The position numbers were made by a program, and so were the translations under genes. Below, piece after piece: positions 22,183-32,590 of a stretch of DNA of 64,000 nt. Positions within the stretch are counted from its first letter, which is position 1. Each line of letters begins with the position of its first letter. The notes below the pieces were generated by a model. The model searched no databases, was not told the origin of the DNA, and was given only the letters and a program-made list of their open reading frames with translations. The stretch is taken from assembly GCA_903822205.1 (NCBI GenBank), contig CAIJOK010000016.1:58612-122611 (forward strand), written 5' to 3'. The DNA is from an uncultured beta proteobacterium (GTDB lineage: Bacteria > Pseudomonadota > Gammaproteobacteria > Burkholderiales > Burkholderiaceae_C).

Positions 22183-22233
22183 TGCGCGGTCTCTGGTTTA
22201 AGTCTGGCTTGATTGGTTTGCCGCCGCGCACGC

Positions 22234-23022
22234 TCAGTTTGAGTTCGCCAAGCGATGCGATGCCATCTCCAGCAGGCCTTCAAAGATCAGGTTGTCGGTC
22301 AGTTCAAAAGGCTCTGACAAGCTGGGGGCCATTTTCCAGCCGGCACCGCCCGTCAAGAGGCACAGAGGATCTGCGTTGCAGTGGCTGCGCAGGTGAGCGG
22401 TCATGCGCGCAATGGCACCCGCGATGGCGTAGGTACCGCCGCTGGTCAGTGCGTCGCTGGTGTTGGTTGGAAACTGGCACACCTGTCCGGTGGGCACGCG
22501 CAGTCCGGCGGTGCCAGACTCAAGAGCACGCAGCATCATGCCGTGCCCGGGCAAGATCAACCCACCCAAAAACCTGCCGTTGGTGTCGATGGCATCGACG
22601 GTCACGGCTGTTCCTATCATCACCACCAGCAGTGGGCGAATGACCTGGCTGCGCTGCATGCGATGCCACGCACCGATCATCGCCACCCAGCGGTCAGACC
22701 CCAGGCGGGTGGGATGGTCATAGCCGTTGGACAGACCGGCCTCAAAAGCACTGGCCACCACCCATTGGGGGGCCACGTCCCAGATTTCCATTTGCTCTTC
22801 TACCCTGCGCCTGACGGCATCACCGGCCACCACACAGCCCAGCATCTGGTCAGGCGATGGCACTTGTGCCCAATCACCTTCGGCCAAATGGTCGATGTTT
22901 TCAAGAAACGAGATGCCGTGTGCCAAAACGGGCGACTGCGGACGAGGTGCAGCGTACAAGGCCCATTTCAGGCGGGTATTGCCGATATCGATCGCTAAAA
23001 ATGTCATAACGGGGAGGGTCAT
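22234..23022 (-). CDS. coaX: Type III pantothenate kinase
   Basis: Phosphorylates pantothenate in the first step of coenzyme A synthesis. The ASKHA-fold motifs are clear: [15 protein letters not shown] (phosphate 1), [14 protein letters not shown], and [10 protein letters not shown], followed by [15 protein letters not shown]. Length 262 matches CoaX of betaproteobacteria. ATG 23007 ([11 protein letters not shown]) is an alternative start five codons in. In Burkholderiales coaX commonly follows birA; that gene is not seen here. Confidence 0.94.
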   Translation of the reverse strand: MTLPVMTFLAIDIGNTRLKWALYAAPRPQSPVLAHGISFLENIDHLAEGDWAQVPSPDQMLGCVVAGDAVRRRVEEQMEIWDVAPQWVVASAFEAGLSNGYDHPTRLGSDRWVAMIGAWHRMQRSQVIRPLLVVMIGTAVTVDAIDTNGRFLGGLILPGHGMMLRALESGTAGLRVPTGQVCQFPTNTSDALTSGGTYAIAGAIARMTAHLRSHCNADPLCLLTGGAGWKMAPSLSEPFELTDNLIFEGLLEMASHRLANSN

Positions 23023-23061
23023 CGGTCACGGCCTGTGGATCAAGCTGGACAGGTCAGCCGG

Positions 23062-23113
23062 GGCAATGGTGGCAAGGGGGGCAATGGTGGCAAGGGGGGT
23101 CAATGGGGGGCAA
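23062..23113. repeat. 18-bp tandem repeat at the end of the DUF192 gene
   Basis: Two perfect copies of ggcaatggtggcaagggg (23062-23079 and 23080-23097) and a degenerate third that runs over the stop codon of the DUF192 gene. Located in the spacer between DUF192 and coaX. Confidence 0.85.
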
Positions 23114-23564
23114 AAGGTGCACCGCCCAGCCGTGTGCCCACCCTGATGCCTTTTTGGGCAAACCACCCTTGGTTCATCTCAAGCACGTAGCGCACAGGAC
23201 GGCCAGAGCAGTGGGCATCGGTGCTCTGGGGCTTCATGTCTGCGATGTGGACGATCCGGCCATCGTCCGCGACAAAGGCCGCAGACAAAGGCAGTACGGT
23301 GTTTTTCATCCAGAAACATTGCTCTTTGGCTTGGTCAAAGACAAACAACATGCCCTCAGAGGCGGGCATGTCGGTGCGCCACATCAGCCCGATGCTGCGC
23401 TGCAAGTCGGTGGCGGCAACCTGAACGTTGACCACGTACATGCCGGCGGTCAGTTGCAGTCTGGGCAGGTCTTGTTGTGGGATGCCGGGTGGTGAAGAGT
23501 CTTGCGCCAAGCAGGCCACGGCGCAGAGCATGGACAAAAGTGCGATGACAAAACGGTGTTTCAT
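23100..23564 (-). CDS. DUF192 family exported protein
   Basis: A 154-residue protein with an N-terminal signal peptide (HRFVIALLSMLCAVACLAQ). The DUF192 domain is shown by SIGLMWRTDMPASEGMLFVF, CFWMKNTVLPLSAAFV and VRYVLEMNQGW, with the family's WMKNT and E-x-N-x-G motifs. DUF192 proteins are small periplasmic beta-barrels of unknown function. ATG 23564 is selected because it begins the signal peptide; the longer frame upstream is encoded by the 14-bp tandem repeat. It lies between era and coaX, all on the minus strand. Confidence 0.88.
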   Translation of the reverse strand: MKHRFVIALLSMLCAVACLAQDSSPPGIPQQDLPRLQLTAGMYVVNVQVAATDLQRSIGLMWRTDMPASEGMLFVFDQAKEQCFWMKNTVLPLSAAFVADDGRIVHIADMKPQSTDAHCSGRPVRYVLEMNQGWFAQKGIRVGTRLGGAPFAPH

Positions 23565-23577
23565 AGCCAAGATTGAG

Positions 23578-23605
23578 GACTGAGGACTTAGGACTGAGGA
23601 CTTAG
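23578..23605. repeat. 14-bp tandem repeat overlapping the era stop codon
   Basis: Two perfect copies of gactgaggacttag at 23578-23591 and 23592-23605. The second contains the era stop codon (23602-23604), so the unit borders coding DNA. It forms most of the spacer between era and the DUF192 gene. Confidence 0.92.
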
Positions 23606-24543
23606 GCGTAACCAAAGCTGCGGACACGGGCCTCGTCGTCAGCCCAACCGGATCGCACTTTGACCCAAAGCTCTATGAACACTTTGCAGTCCAGTGTTTT
23701 CTCAAGCGACATGCGGGCCTCGGTGCCGATGCGCTTGATGCGGTCGCCCTTGTCGCCGATGATCATGGCTTTGTGACTGTCTTTTTCGACCACGATGGTG
23801 GCGGCAATTTTGAGCATTCGCTTGTTTTTGCCGCGACCGGGTTCTTCAATAAAACGGTCGATCACCACAGTGGAGGTGTAGGGCAATTCGTCACCGGTCA
23901 GGCGAAACAGTTTTTCGCGAAGGGTTTCGCTGGCCAAAAAGCTCTCGCTGCGGTCGGTCAATTCATCAGCACCATACCACCAGGCTTGCTGTGGCAAGTA
24001 GGGCATACAAATGCCCCGCAGGCGTTCAATGTCTTTGGTGTTGCGGGCCGACAGGGGCACCAGTTCGGCAAAATTGTGGCGTGTCTGCATCTCTTGCAGC
24101 CAGTGGATCAAGTCGGTACGACGGACGATTTGGTCCAGTTTGTTGGCTACCAGCAAGGTGGGAATTTTGGGACTTAACAACGATAGCACCTGGGCATCGG
24201 CCTGGGTAAACCGGCCGGCCTCAAGCACCAGCAAGATCAGATCGACATCAGCCACCGCGCCCAGAACAGTTTTGTTTAGCGAACGGTTGAGCGCGTTGTT
24301 GTGGCGAGTTTGAAAGCCCGGCGTATCGACAAACACAAACTGGGTATCACCCTCTGTGTGAACTCCGGTAATCCGGTGGCGCGTGGTTTGGGCCTTGCGA
24401 GAGGTGATGCTGATTTTTTGGCCAACCAGGGCATTAAGCAGCGTGGACTTGCCCACATTGGGCCGGCCCACAATGGCGATCAAGCCACATCGCTGGCTGG
24501 GTGTGTCACCCGCATGAGCAGCCCTCGTGATGTCAGTATTCAT
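23602..24543 (-). CDS. era: Ribosome-assembly GTPase Era
   Basis: Essential GTPase that binds 16S rRNA and checks 30S maturation. G-motifs are intact: G1 [13 protein letters not shown]3 DTPGFQT, G4 NKLD, G5 SARN. The C-terminal KH domain contains [19 protein letters not shown]. Length 313 is normal. It follows rnc by 3 bases in the conserved order lepA-lepB-DUF4845-rnc-era. In most relatives recO and pdxJ come next; here DUF192 and coaX follow, showing a rearrangement after era. Confidence 0.97.
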   Translation of the reverse strand: MNTDITRAAHAGDTPSQRCGLIAIVGRPNVGKSTLLNALVGQKISITSRKAQTTRHRITGVHTEGDTQFVFVDTPGFQTRHNNALNRSLNKTVLGAVADVDLILLVLEAGRFTQADAQVLSLLSPKIPTLLVANKLDQIVRRTDLIHWLQEMQTRHNFAELVPLSARNTKDIERLRGICMPYLPQQAWWYGADELTDRSESFLASETLREKLFRLTGDELPYTSTVVIDRFIEEPGRGKNKRMLKIAATIVVEKDSHKAMIIGDKGDRIKRIGTEARMSLEKTLDCKVFIELWVKVRSGWADDEARVRSFGYA

Positions 24544-24546
24544 ATT

Positions 24547-25266
24547 TCATGTCAGATGGCGTGTGCGTAAATTTTGCAGCATCGCAGCAGCAGCGGACTG
24601 CTCACTGGCGCGGCGCGAGCTGCCGATGCCGCGCTCGCTTAAACGAAGGTCTTTGACCATGCACTCCACATCAAAAGTCTGGTTGTGGGCTGCACCCTCG
24701 GTACACACCACGTGGTAGTTGGGTAACTGCATTTTGCGTTTTTGAAGCCACTCTTGAAGCTCCGTCTTGGGGTCTTTGCCGAGAGCGTCCATGGTGGGGT
24801 TGATGGCCACCGACTGGTACAGCCGCTTGACCAAAGCCAGCGCCGCTGCAAAGCCCGCATCCAGATAGACCGCGCCGATGATGGCTTCGAGCGTGTCAGC
24901 CAGGATGGACGGGCGCTTAGGGCCACCTGAACGAATTTCGCCATCGCCCAGACGGATGAGACCCGGCAAAGCCAGCTTAAGCGCCAGTTGGTGCAAGGTA
25001 TCTTGTTTGACCAGATTGGCCCTGATGCGCGACAGATCGCCCTCTAGCAGGGTTTGGAGTTGCAGATACAGAATGTCAGATACGGCCAGGTCCAAAACAG
25101 CATCGCCTAAAAACTCAAGGCGCTCATTGTGGTCAGCCGAATAACTGCGGTGTGTCAGTGCGCACACCAATAGGTTTTGATCTGCAAAAACATGCTGCAA
25201 TCGGGTTTGTAGCAAGCTTAATTCAGAGTTGAACAGGGTCTCACACACGCGAAGCGCTGGGGTCAT
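24547..25266 (-). CDS. rnc: Ribonuclease III
   Basis: Cleaves double-stranded RNA in rRNA and mRNA processing. The signature ERLEFLGDAVLDL carries the metal-binding acidic residues, and a second catalytic region DTLEAIIGAVYLDAG is present. The double-stranded RNA-binding domain begins near residue 165 (DPKTELQEWLQKR) and ends with SEQSAAAAMLQNL. 239 residues. Its ATG overlaps the DUF4845 stop by four bases, so the genes are translationally coupled. Confidence 0.97.
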   Translation of the reverse strand: MTPALRVCETLFNSELSLLQTRLQHVFADQNLLVCALTHRSYSADHNERLEFLGDAVLDLAVSDILYLQLQTLLEGDLSRIRANLVKQDTLHQLALKLALPGLIRLGDGEIRSGGPKRPSILADTLEAIIGAVYLDAGFAAALALVKRLYQSVAINPTMDALGKDPKTELQEWLQKRKMQLPNYHVVCTEGAAHNQTFDVECMVKDLRLSERGIGSSRRASEQSAAAAMLQNLRTRHLT

Positions 25267-25661
25267 TTGGACACGCCGCTGTATTTGAGCGTCAAAAAGG
25301 CAGGGCCAAACAGATGAATCTCACGCTGGTACGCAAATTTGACGACAATGGTGTCGCCCTCTTTGGCTATTTCAAGGTCTTGACCCCTGATAGATTTAAT
25401 ATCTTCCACGCTGGTGGCCTTGTCAAAGATATCGCGCACTTCGGCCACCGTGCTGCCTAGTTTGGCCTTATTGATGGCTTTATCGACGGCTGCATACTCG
25501 ATGATGGTGGGTATCACCTGTGCCAGCACCACACCGGTGGCCGCCAACACACCGCCCACAAACAACAAGCTAATAAAAGACAGGCCGTGCTGTTTTGAAT
25601 GTATGGATCGATTTAATTTATTTAATTTATTTAACCGGTTTGATTTGAAATGGGTTTTCAT
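25263..25661 (-). CDS. DUF4845 membrane protein
   Basis: A small conserved betaproteobacterial protein with one N-terminal membrane segment (GLSFISLLFVGGVLAATGVV) and an outward domain ending FGPAFLTLKYSG. It occurs between lepB and rnc throughout Burkholderiales; the function is unknown. ATG 25661 is supported by AAGGTC eight bases upstream; an earlier ATG at 25691 would overlap lepB. The positively charged start encodes RLNKLNKLN from a 9-bp DNA repeat (ttaatttat). Confidence 0.88.
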   Translation of the reverse strand: MKTHFKSNRLNKLNKLNRSIHSKQHGLSFISLLFVGGVLAATGVVLAQVIPTIIEYAAVDKAINKAKLGSTVAEVRDIFDKATSVEDIKSIRGQDLEIAKEGDTIVVKFAYQREIHLFGPAFLTLKYSGVSK

Positions 25662-25674
25662 ACAGACCTTTTGA

Positions 25675-26643
25675 TCAATGGAAAGAACCAATACGTTTGG
25701 GGCTGCTAAAATTCATCCAGATAAAAAAAGCCTTGCCAACAATATTGGCATCCGGCACAAATCCCCAATAACGGGAGTCGAGCGAGTTATCTCGGTTATC
25801 GCCCATCATAAAGTAATGACCTGCCGGCACTTTGCAGATGACACCCTCTATGCTGTAGATGCAATTGTTTCTGAAAGCAAAATCATCAGCACCCGGAACA
25901 TAGGCGGGCCGGTTATCGTCATTTAACACACTGTGTGGGTTGCCAGACAGGTTTTCTCGGTATTGCTTGAAGTAGCGCATGGCATCTTCGTCAAAAAAGT
26001 CTGGAACAGCATGGGTGTCTTGCACCACGCCGTTGATGGTCAGGCGTTTGTTTAGGTAGGCAACCTCATCGCCTGGCACTCCCACGATGCGTTTGATGTA
26101 ATCCAGATGGGGTTTGGGCGGATACCGAAAAACCATGACATCGCCACGCTGTGGGGCCGTGCCTGCGGTGATCTTGGTATTGAAAACCGGCAGGCGCAGA
26201 CCATAGTGAAACTTATTGACCAAAATCAGGTCGCCCACCAGCAGGGTAGGGATCATCGAACCTGACGGAATCTTGAAGGGCTCGACCAAAAACGACCGCA
26301 ACAGAAACACGCCGATGATGACGGGGAACAAACCTGCCGTCCAGTCCAGCCACCAAGGTTGCGCCAGAATGTGCTGGGTTGCAGCCGTGATGTCGCAATC
26401 ACTGGGGGGCATACCCAGCTTTTGTTGCTCTTGTTGACGACGCAAGGTTTCAGCCGCCAACAGCGCTGCGGCTTTTTGACGCTCTGGCAAAAAATAAAAG
26501 CGATCGCCCAGCCAATAAATGCCGGTGATGACGGTGGCCAGCAGCAGCAGCAGCGGAAAGTTACCTTCAACCGCCCCAAAATACCAAGCCCCGCCGTAAG
26601 CCACAAAGGCGGCCAGTACCAGAGATGTGAGGGTTTGCATCAT
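25675..26643 (-). CDS. lepB: Signal peptidase I
   Basis: Membrane serine protease that removes signal peptides from exported proteins. Catalytic Ser lies in [15 protein letters not shown] and catalytic Lys in [11 protein letters not shown]; the box [16 protein letters not shown] is also intact. Hydrophobic segments near residues 5-20, 28-44 and 103-118 anchor it. 322 residues, normal for the order. Its start overlaps the lepA stop by four bases. Two consecutive ATG codons are possible starts. Confidence 0.96.
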   Translation of the reverse strand: MMQTLTSLVLAAFVAYGGAWYFGAVEGNFPLLLLLATVITGIYWLGDRFYFLPERQKAAALLAAETLRRQQEQQKLGMPPSDCDITAATQHILAQPWWLDWTAGLFPVIIGVFLLRSFLVEPFKIPSGSMIPTLLVGDLILVNKFHYGLRLPVFNTKITAGTAPQRGDVMVFRYPPKPHLDYIKRIVGVPGDEVAYLNKRLTINGVVQDTHAVPDFFDEDAMRYFKQYRENLSGNPHSVLNDDNRPAYVPGADDFAFRNNCIYSIEGVICKVPAGHYFMMGDNRDNSLDSRYWGFVPDANIVGKAFFIWMNFSSPKRIGSFH

Positions 26644-28451
26644 GCGTCCACCTTCAGTATGGCTAAAAAGGCCTCTTGGGGAACTTCAACCGAGCCAATT
26701 TGCTTCATGCGTTTTTTGCCTTCTTTTTGTTTGTCCAGGAGCTTGCGTTTGCGCGAAATATCGCCGCCATAGCACTTGGCGATCACGTTTTTGCGCATCG
26801 CTTTAATTGTCTCACGGGCAATCACGTTGGCTCCGATAGCGGCCTGAATGGCCACATCGTACATCTGCCTTGGGATAACCTCGCGCATTTTGGACACCAC
26901 CGCTCGGCCCCGGTATTGCGACTGCGAGCGATGAACGATGATGGACAGGGCATCGACCTTCTCGCCATTCAACAAAATATCGACCTTAACCACATCGGCT
27001 GCGCGGTACTCTTTGAAGGCGTAGTCCATCGACGCATAACCGCGCGACACACTTTTCAGTTTGTCAAAAAAATCCATCACGATCTCGGCCAACGGTATCT
27101 CGTAAGTCAGCAACACCTGGCGACCATGGTAAGCCATGTTGATCTGGGAACCGCGCTTTTGGTTGGCCAGCGTCATCACAGCGCCCACACAGTCCTGTGG
27201 CATGTACAGATGCACGGTGACGATAGGCTCACGTATCTCGTCCAGCCGTCCCTGGTCGGGCATTTTGGATGGGTTTTCAACCATTTTGGTTTGACCATCG
27301 GCTTGCACCACCTGATAGACCACGCTGGGTGCGGTGGTGATCAGGTTTTGATCAAACTCGCGTTCCAGTCGCTCTTGCACGATCTCCATGTGCAAAAGCC
27401 CCAAAAACCCGCACCTAAACCCAAAACCCAGGGCCTGCGAGACCTCAGGCTCATAGTGCAAAGAGGCATCGTTTAATTTAAGTTTTTCAAGGCTGTCGCG
27501 CAGTCCTTCGTATTGATTGGCCTCGGTGGGGTACAGGCCTGCAAACACTTGGGGTTGAATCTCTTTAAAGCCTGGCAGTGCCTGCGTCGCGGTCAGGGCC
27601 GCGCCGCCACTGCCGGACTTGACTTGCGTCAGGGTGTCGCCCACTTTGGCGGCCTGCAATTCACGGATGCCTGCGATGACATAGCCCACTTCACCGGCGT
27701 GCAATGCTTCGCACGGGACGTTGGCCGGCGTGAAAATACCCAGACCGTCGGCGTTGTAGATGGACTCGGTCGCCATCATTTTGATGCGGTCCCCCTTGGT
27801 CAGAAGACCATCCACCACCCGCACCAGCATCACCACACCCACATAGCTGTCAAACCAACTGTCGATGATCATGGCGCGCAACGGGCCAGCGGGGTTGCCC
27901 CTGGGGGGTGGAATGCGGGTGACGATGGCCTCAAGAATGTCATCGATGCCCATACCGGTTTTGGCTGAGCAGGCAATGGCGTTGGAGGCATCGATGCCGA
28001 TCACGTCTTCGATCTCGGATCGGGCGTTGTCGGGGTTGGCACCCGGTAGGTCCATCTTGTTCAAGACAGGCACAACCTCAACCCCCAAGTCAAGAGCGGT
28101 ATAGCAATTGGCCACGGTTTGGGCCTCCACCCCCTGGCTGGCATCGACCACCAAGAGGGCACCTTCACAGGCCGATAACGATCGGCTGACCTCGTAAGAA
28201 AAATCCACGTGGCCCGGGGTATCGATCAGGTTGAGCAAATAGACCTGCCCGTTCTGTGCGGTGTAATGCAGGGCGGCTGTTTGGGCTTTGATGGTGATGC
28301 CGCGTTCTTTTTCGATGTCCATCGAGTCGAGCACCTGGGCCTGCATCTCGCGTTCTTGCAGCCCACCGCAGCGCTGTATCAGGCGGTCAGCCAGGGTGGA
28401 CTTGCCGTGGTCGATGTGGGCGATGATTGAAAAATTACGGATAGCTTGCAT
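26640..28451 (-). CDS. lepA: Elongation factor 4 (LepA)
   Basis: Ribosome-bound translational GTPase. It begins [24 protein letters not shown], where HIDHGKST is the P-loop, followed by [16 protein letters not shown] (G3) and NKMDLPGA (G4). The LepA-specific C-terminal part includes [22 protein letters not shown]. 603 residues. The frame opens at TTG 28461-28463, but ATG 28451 aligns with the family start. First gene of the lepA-lepB-DUF4845-rnc-era group. Confidence 0.97.
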   Translation of the reverse strand: MQAIRNFSIIAHIDHGKSTLADRLIQRCGGLQEREMQAQVLDSMDIEKERGITIKAQTAALHYTAQNGQVYLLNLIDTPGHVDFSYEVSRSLSACEGALLVVDASQGVEAQTVANCYTALDLGVEVVPVLNKMDLPGANPDNARSEIEDVIGIDASNAIACSAKTGMGIDDILEAIVTRIPPPRGNPAGPLRAMIIDSWFDSYVGVVMLVRVVDGLLTKGDRIKMMATESIYNADGLGIFTPANVPCEALHAGEVGYVIAGIRELQAAKVGDTLTQVKSGSGGAALTATQALPGFKEIQPQVFAGLYPTEANQYEGLRDSLEKLKLNDASLHYEPEVSQALGFGFRCGFLGLLHMEIVQERLEREFDQNLITTAPSVVYQVVQADGQTKMVENPSKMPDQGRLDEIREPIVTVHLYMPQDCVGAVMTLANQKRGSQINMAYHGRQVLLTYEIPLAEIVMDFFDKLKSVSRGYASMDYAFKEYRAADVVKVDILLNGEKVDALSIIVHRSQSQYRGRAVVSKMREVIPRQMYDVAIQAAIGANVIARETIKAMRKNVIAKCYGGDISRKRKLLDKQKEGKKRMKQIGSVEVPQEAFLAILKVDA

Positions 28452-28823
28452 CAATGAAGTCAAAATAAAAGTTGCCGGAGCACCTATAGCGCGTACCCTG
28501 TAGTTAAATTAAGTAACATACGATAAAAAAGAGCTATAACAGCCATGAATGCCCGTCAATACTGCATACAGAGCGACATATGTTGCTATTATAAAGAATG
28601 TAATTTATTGTAAGACATACGTGGCGACCGGTCAGGATACCCGGTCCATCAGGCCCGTGCCAGTGGGATGCCTTCACGGATCCGTTAGCATTGTAGGCAG
28701 GCATTCATACAGCCTGGGTGGTGTCTGGCTGGTACGATTTTGTGTAAGTCTCCTAATTTTTGCCTTTGTCGATCGCGGCACAATCCGCATGTTTTGTTCC
28801 ACCAACCCTCTCAGGAGAAATTC
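28452..28823. other. Gene-free spacer of 372 bp between divergent lepA and DUF2934
   Basis: No coding frame is credible here. The left half is AT-rich and holds one copy of the recurrent motif TGCAGTATTGACG (28553-28565, minus strand), whose TTGACG could be a -35 box for lepA although no good -10 is at the right spacing. The right half precedes the DUF2934 gene and holds its promoter and the ribosome site AGGAG at 28813. Confidence 0.6.
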
Positions 28824-29264
28824 ATGGCTACATCCAAAAAGAAATCTGTTGCAAGCGTCGAAGCCCCCCAAAAGGCTGCTGCGCCGGCGAGTAGTACCAA
28901 ACCCGCTGCGGTGGTTCAATCTGCTCCACAACCTGTCACAAAATCATCACCAGCGCCTGCGGTTTCATCCTTGTCGTCCTTGGCATCTGTGCCAACCGCA
29001 CAACTCGCTGCGCCTTCCCCCCTTGTTTCTGCTGACTCTGCCCCTGAATTGCCTGTGACTGCGGCGTTTGCGTCTCAAAAGACATCCATTAGCGCTGCAC
29101 ACCGTCACCACTATGTTGAGGTTGCTGCGTATTACATCGCAGAGCGTCGTGGTTTTACCCCTGGCAATCCTGTCGAAGACTGGCGTGCTGCCGAGGCTGA
29201 GATCGACCGTCTGATGGCATCAGGGCACTTTAGCACTTTAGCGCTTGAGACCCTGAGACCCTGA
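28824..29264 (+). CDS. DUF2934 protein with Ala/Pro/Ser-rich N-terminus
   Basis: A 146-residue protein. The first 95 residues are low-complexity, rich in Ala, Ser, Pro and Lys (starting MATSKKKSVASVEAPQ), and are likely disordered. The C-terminal 40 residues (VEVAAYYIAERRGFTPGNPVEDWRAAEAEI) match the DUF2934 pattern of A-x-x-I-x-x-RG...DW..AE, a small domain of unknown function. ATG 28824 has the strong ribosome site AGGAG nine bases upstream. The chemoreceptor gene begins 59 bases downstream on the same strand, so they may share a transcript. Confidence 0.88.
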   Translation: MATSKKKSVASVEAPQKAAAPASSTKPAAVVQSAPQPVTKSSPAPAVSSLSSLASVPTAQLAAPSPLVSADSAPELPVTAAFASQKTSISAAHRHHYVEVAAYYIAERRGFTPGNPVEDWRAAEAEIDRLMASGHFSTLALETLRP

Positions 29265-29323
29265 CACCTTGGTGGATTGCCCACTCTCTTTTTCTCTGTC
29301 TGTCCTTTTTTTAGTTCACCAAG

Positions 29324-30937
29324 ATGAATAGTTTGTCAAAATTTTGGGATCGGCTAGGTTTACAGCTTCGCCTTCAGTTATTGATCCAGGGGCTGGTGCT
29401 GGTATTGTTGCTGGCTGCGCAGCAATGGCTGGCTAACCAGATGGCGCAACGCGAACTTTTGTCAGCACGAGAGCGCACCATAGCGGTGGTGGATGGTGTC
29501 TTCAATGGGTTGAACACCCTGATGGACGTGGAGTCAGGGGGCAAGGCTGTCATCGGCGACAAGACCGCCCGCGCCCTTTTTGTGAAACGTTTGGGCGTGT
29601 CTGACAAGCTGATGGAGCTGCGGGTGGTACGTGCCAAGGGCGTTAATGACGAGTTTGGTGACGGTCTGCCTGAGGAAAAACCGATCGACGATCTGGATCG
29701 CAGCGTGTTGAATAGCGGCCAGCCCCTATTCAAAATGAATCTTGATCGCAACGGTACACCCACACTTCGGGCCATTTTGCCGTCAATTGCGCTGAAGGTT
29801 TTTCGTGAATCCAAATGTTTGGAATGTCACGGTGTTAACGAGGGCACGGTCTTGGGCTTGGTCAGTGTCACGGTTGATATTCGTGATGACATGGCCGACA
29901 TTCAGCGCATGAACTTGTGGATGTGGGTGGGTCAGGGTGTCCTTCAGGTAGTTTTGTTTTTTGTGATCAGCGCGGTGGTGCGACTGTCTTTACGCCAACT
30001 GGGTGCTGAGCCTGTTCATGCGGCCCGACTGGCGCAAAGCGTTGCGCACGGCGATCTGTGCCAGCCGGTGGTTCTGCGCCTGGGCGACAGTCACAGCATG
30101 ATGGCGCATTTTAAAAAGATGCAGGATGGTTTGGCCAAGGTGGTGGGCCATGTGAGGGAGTGCGCTGACGGCGTGGCGACTGCCAGCGTTCAGATCGCCC
30201 AGGGCAACGCCGACTTGTCTGTTCGCACTGAACGTCAGTCAAATTCTCTTCAACAGACGGCATCTTCGATGCAACAGTTTGATTCTGCGGTCCGTAAAAA
30301 CGTTGACAGCGCTGACATGGCCAACCAACTGGTCAAAAGTGCGTCAGGGGTGGCTGTACGGGGGGGACAGGTTGTCGCCCGTGTGGTGGAGACCATGAAA
30401 GGGATCAATGCTTCATCGCACAAAATATCCGAGATCATCGGCGTGATCGACGGCATTGCCTTTCAAACCAATATTTTGGCGCTGAATGCCGCTGTGGAGG
30501 CTGCACGGGCAGGTGAGCAAGGGCGCGGCTTTGCGGTGGTGGCCACCGAAGTTCGCTCCCTAGCGGGCAGGTCGGCTGAGGCCGCAAGGGAGATTAAGTC
30601 GCTGATCAGCACCAGTGTTGCCCGGGTGGAAGAAGGCACGGCGTTGGTCGATCAGGCCGGCAGTACCATGCAAGAGCTTGTCACCAGCATCCACAGTGTG
30701 ACCGATGTCATGAGCGAGATCACCAACGCCAGCATTGAGCAGAGCACCCACTTATCCATGGTGGTTCAGGCCATGAACCAGATGGATCACGTCACGCAAC
30801 AAAATGCCGCACTGGTTGAGGAAATGTCCGCAGCAGCCCAAAACCTGAAGACTCAGGCTCAGGAACTGGTGCATGCCGTGTCCGTGTTCAGACTGCCCAC
30901 TGAAGAACCCCGTCTTGCCCCTCTCGTGTCAGACTGA
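29324..30937 (+). CDS. Methyl-accepting chemotaxis protein with a c-type heme motif
   Basis: A 537-residue membrane chemoreceptor. A first membrane segment ([20 protein letters not shown]) is followed by a periplasmic domain of about 150 residues, a second segment near residue 205 ([17 protein letters not shown]), a HAMP-like linker and a cytoplasmic signalling domain. The signalling hairpin motif [30 protein letters not shown] is intact. The periplasmic domain contains CLECH (CxxCH), the covalent heme c site, in the DUF3365/Tll0287-like context [16 protein letters not shown]. It may therefore sense redox state, oxygen, NO or CO. No C-terminal methyltransferase-docking pentapeptide is seen. 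CheA, CheW and flagellar genes are not in the window. Confidence 0.93.
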   Translation: MNSLSKFWDRLGLQLRLQLLIQGLVLVLLLAAQQWLANQMAQRELLSARERTIAVVDGVFNGLNTLMDVESGGKAVIGDKTARALFVKRLGVSDKLMELRVVRAKGVNDEFGDGLPEEKPIDDLDRSVLNSGQPLFKMNLDRNGTPTLRAILPSIALKVFRESKCLECHGVNEGTVLGLVSVTVDIRDDMADIQRMNLWMWVGQGVLQVVLFFVISAVVRLSLRQLGAEPVHAARLAQSVAHGDLCQPVVLRLGDSHSMMAHFKKMQDGLAKVVGHVRECADGVATASVQIAQGNADLSVRTERQSNSLQQTASSMQQFDSAVRKNVDSADMANQLVKSASGVAVRGGQVVARVVETMKGINASSHKISEIIGVIDGIAFQTNILALNAAVEAARAGEQGRGFAVVATEVRSLAGRSAEAAREIKSLISTSVARVEEGTALVDQAGSTMQELVTSIHSVTDVMSEITNASIEQSTHLSMVVQAMNQMDHVTQQNAALVEEMSAAAQNLKTQAQELVHAVSVFRLPTEEPRLAPLVSD

Positions 30938-30953
30938 ACGGGATGGCCGTTGG

Positions 30954-31655
30954 CTAATAATGGAGCGTCCTGACACCCGTCGCTGTGCCTAACAGACACA
31001 CGTGGGCTTTTTGGTGGGCAAATACCCCTACGGTGACCACACCGGGCCACTGGCTGATGCAGGTTTCAAAGTCGAGGGGGTCTGTGATTTGTAGCCCGCT
31101 GACATCCAGCAGGTGCAGGCCGTTGTCGGTCACCAGGGGCACTCCATTTTTAAGCCGTAGCATCGATCGAGCGCCCATCTGGGCAAACTGGCTGATGATG
31201 CGACGTGTGGCCATCGGGATGATCTCAACCGGCAGTGGATGGATGCCCAGGGTGGTCACCAACTTGGACTCATCGGCGATACACACAAACTGCCGTGATT
31301 GTGCGGCGACAATTTTTTCGCGGGTGAGTGCTGCACCACCGCCTTTGATCATGTAGCCACACGGGTCGATTTCATCTGCACCATCGATGTAAACCGACAG
31401 CTCGGCAACATCATTCAAGTCAAACACTTGGATGCCCACGTCGTGCAGATGACGTGTGCTGGCGGATGAACTTGATACGGCCCCCTTGATCTGACCGCGC
31501 ATACCGGCTAGGGCATCGATAAACCGATTGACCGTTGTACCGGTTCCTACACCGATGATGCTGTCAGTGATCACGTACTGAAGAGCAGCCTGGCCCACTT
31601 GGACCTTGAGGGTGTCTTGTAAACTGTGGGATGGTGTGGCGATGATGTACTCCAA
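30954..31655 (-). CDS. rpiA: Ribose-5-phosphate isomerase A
   Basis: Interconverts ribose-5-phosphate and ribulose-5-phosphate. The phosphate-binding loop GVGTGTTVNRFI, the catalytic DGADEID and KGGGAALTREKIVA are present. The family start aligns near SLQDTLKVQVGQAALQYV, but no ATG is in place; TTG 31655, with AGGT about ten bases upstream, is the best start. A GTG at 31703 or a TTG at 31733 would add unrelated residues. The gene converges with the chemoreceptor gene (16-base gap). Confidence 0.92.
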   Translation of the reverse strand: MEYIIATPSHSLQDTLKVQVGQAALQYVITDSIIGVGTGTTVNRFIDALAGMRGQIKGAVSSSSASTRHLHDVGIQVFDLNDVAELSVYIDGADEIDPCGYMIKGGGAALTREKIVAAQSRQFVCIADESKLVTTLGIHPLPVEIIPMATRRIISQFAQMGARSMLRLKNGVPLVTDNGLHLLDVSGLQITDPLDFETCISQWPGVVTVGVFAHQKAHVCLLGTATGVRTLHY

Positions 31656-31755
31656 AAATAAATTACCTGCATAATCTGTACACGATACTGGCTTGGCATG
31701 CACGAATAGCAAGCATGTCTTATAGTTTATCAAATATAATAATGTATAAAACTTA

Positions 31756-32580
31756 TTATAACAAATAGGTCATTTTTGGAAATGCTGTCTTTGCATTGTG
31801 AGCAGTCGCCTGCGCCAGGCCAGACACGCTCATGGATCTCAAAGTAGCCAGCTCTTGTCCGATGCGCGGTAGCTCTTCAGAGGTGTTGATGCCACGATTT
31901 TGCCCTGCTGCCGATTGTTCTGTTGGGCGGATAAGCCAGCGTGGTGGCATGTCGGGTGCATCGGTTTCAAGCACGATAGCATCCAGCGGCAAGGCCACCA
32001 CCAGTCGCCGCTGGTGCAGCGCCCTTGCATGGGTGAATGCTCCGCCAAACCCCAGTTTGAACCCCAGCCCTATGAGTGCATTGGCTTGTTGCAAACTGCC
32101 GTTAAACGCATGAGCCACGCCGCACCAGGCGGGGTGATGCCCTGCGCTGCGCAGTCCAGCCAACACCTGATCGACCGATCCACGTGAATGCAAGACCACA
32201 GGCAGGTGGTAGCGCTGTGCCAGCTTGAGTTGTTTCACGTACACATCATTTTGGCGATCTCGCCATGCGCGTGACACCGTCGATGATGCCACCCTGTCCA
32301 GCCCGATCTCGCCCACGGCCACCAGACGTGGGTCATCCTGTTGAAGGGCCAATTCAAGACAATCCAGATCGTCAGCACATGCCTGTTCAGCAAACCAAGG
32401 GTGAATGCCCAAGGCATAGCTGTTGCCACTGGCGTGGGCCGATTGCCGAACGAACTCAAAGTCAGCCGCCTTGGTAGCGGCGAGAACACAATGCACCACG
32501 TGCGCAAGCACGTTTGTCGGTGGATTCAATGGCGTTGGGTTGATGACATGGCAATGGCTGTCGATCCACAAAGTGGCCAT
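31756..32580 (-). CDS. TatD-family metal-dependent nuclease
   Basis: A 274-residue amidohydrolase-fold protein of the TatD type, with DNase activity in characterised relatives. Metal ligands appear in DSHCH (H-x-H), GEIGLD, LHSRG, AHAFNG and ETDAPD; several deviate from the E. coli pattern (FNGS in place of FSG). The N-terminal extension to 32670 is not family-like, so ATG 32580 (MATLWIDSHCH) is used. It starts 10 bases after lolD on the same strand, which suggests co-transcription. Confidence 0.9.
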   Translation of the reverse strand: MATLWIDSHCHVINPTPLNPPTNVLAHVVHCVLAATKAADFEFVRQSAHASGNSYALGIHPWFAEQACADDLDCLELALQQDDPRLVAVGEIGLDRVASSTVSRAWRDRQNDVYVKQLKLAQRYHLPVVLHSRGSVDQVLAGLRSAGHHPAWCGVAHAFNGSLQQANALIGLGFKLGFGGAFTHARALHQRRLVVALPLDAIVLETDAPDMPPRWLIRPTEQSAAGQNRGINTSEELPRIGQELATLRSMSVSGLAQATAHNAKTAFPKMTYLL

Positions 32581-32590
32581 GGTCAGAACG

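Noticed and set aside
25662-25691. Longer start of the DUF4845 protein at 25691
   Set aside because: It would overlap lepB, while ATG 25661 has a good ribosome site at the right distance.
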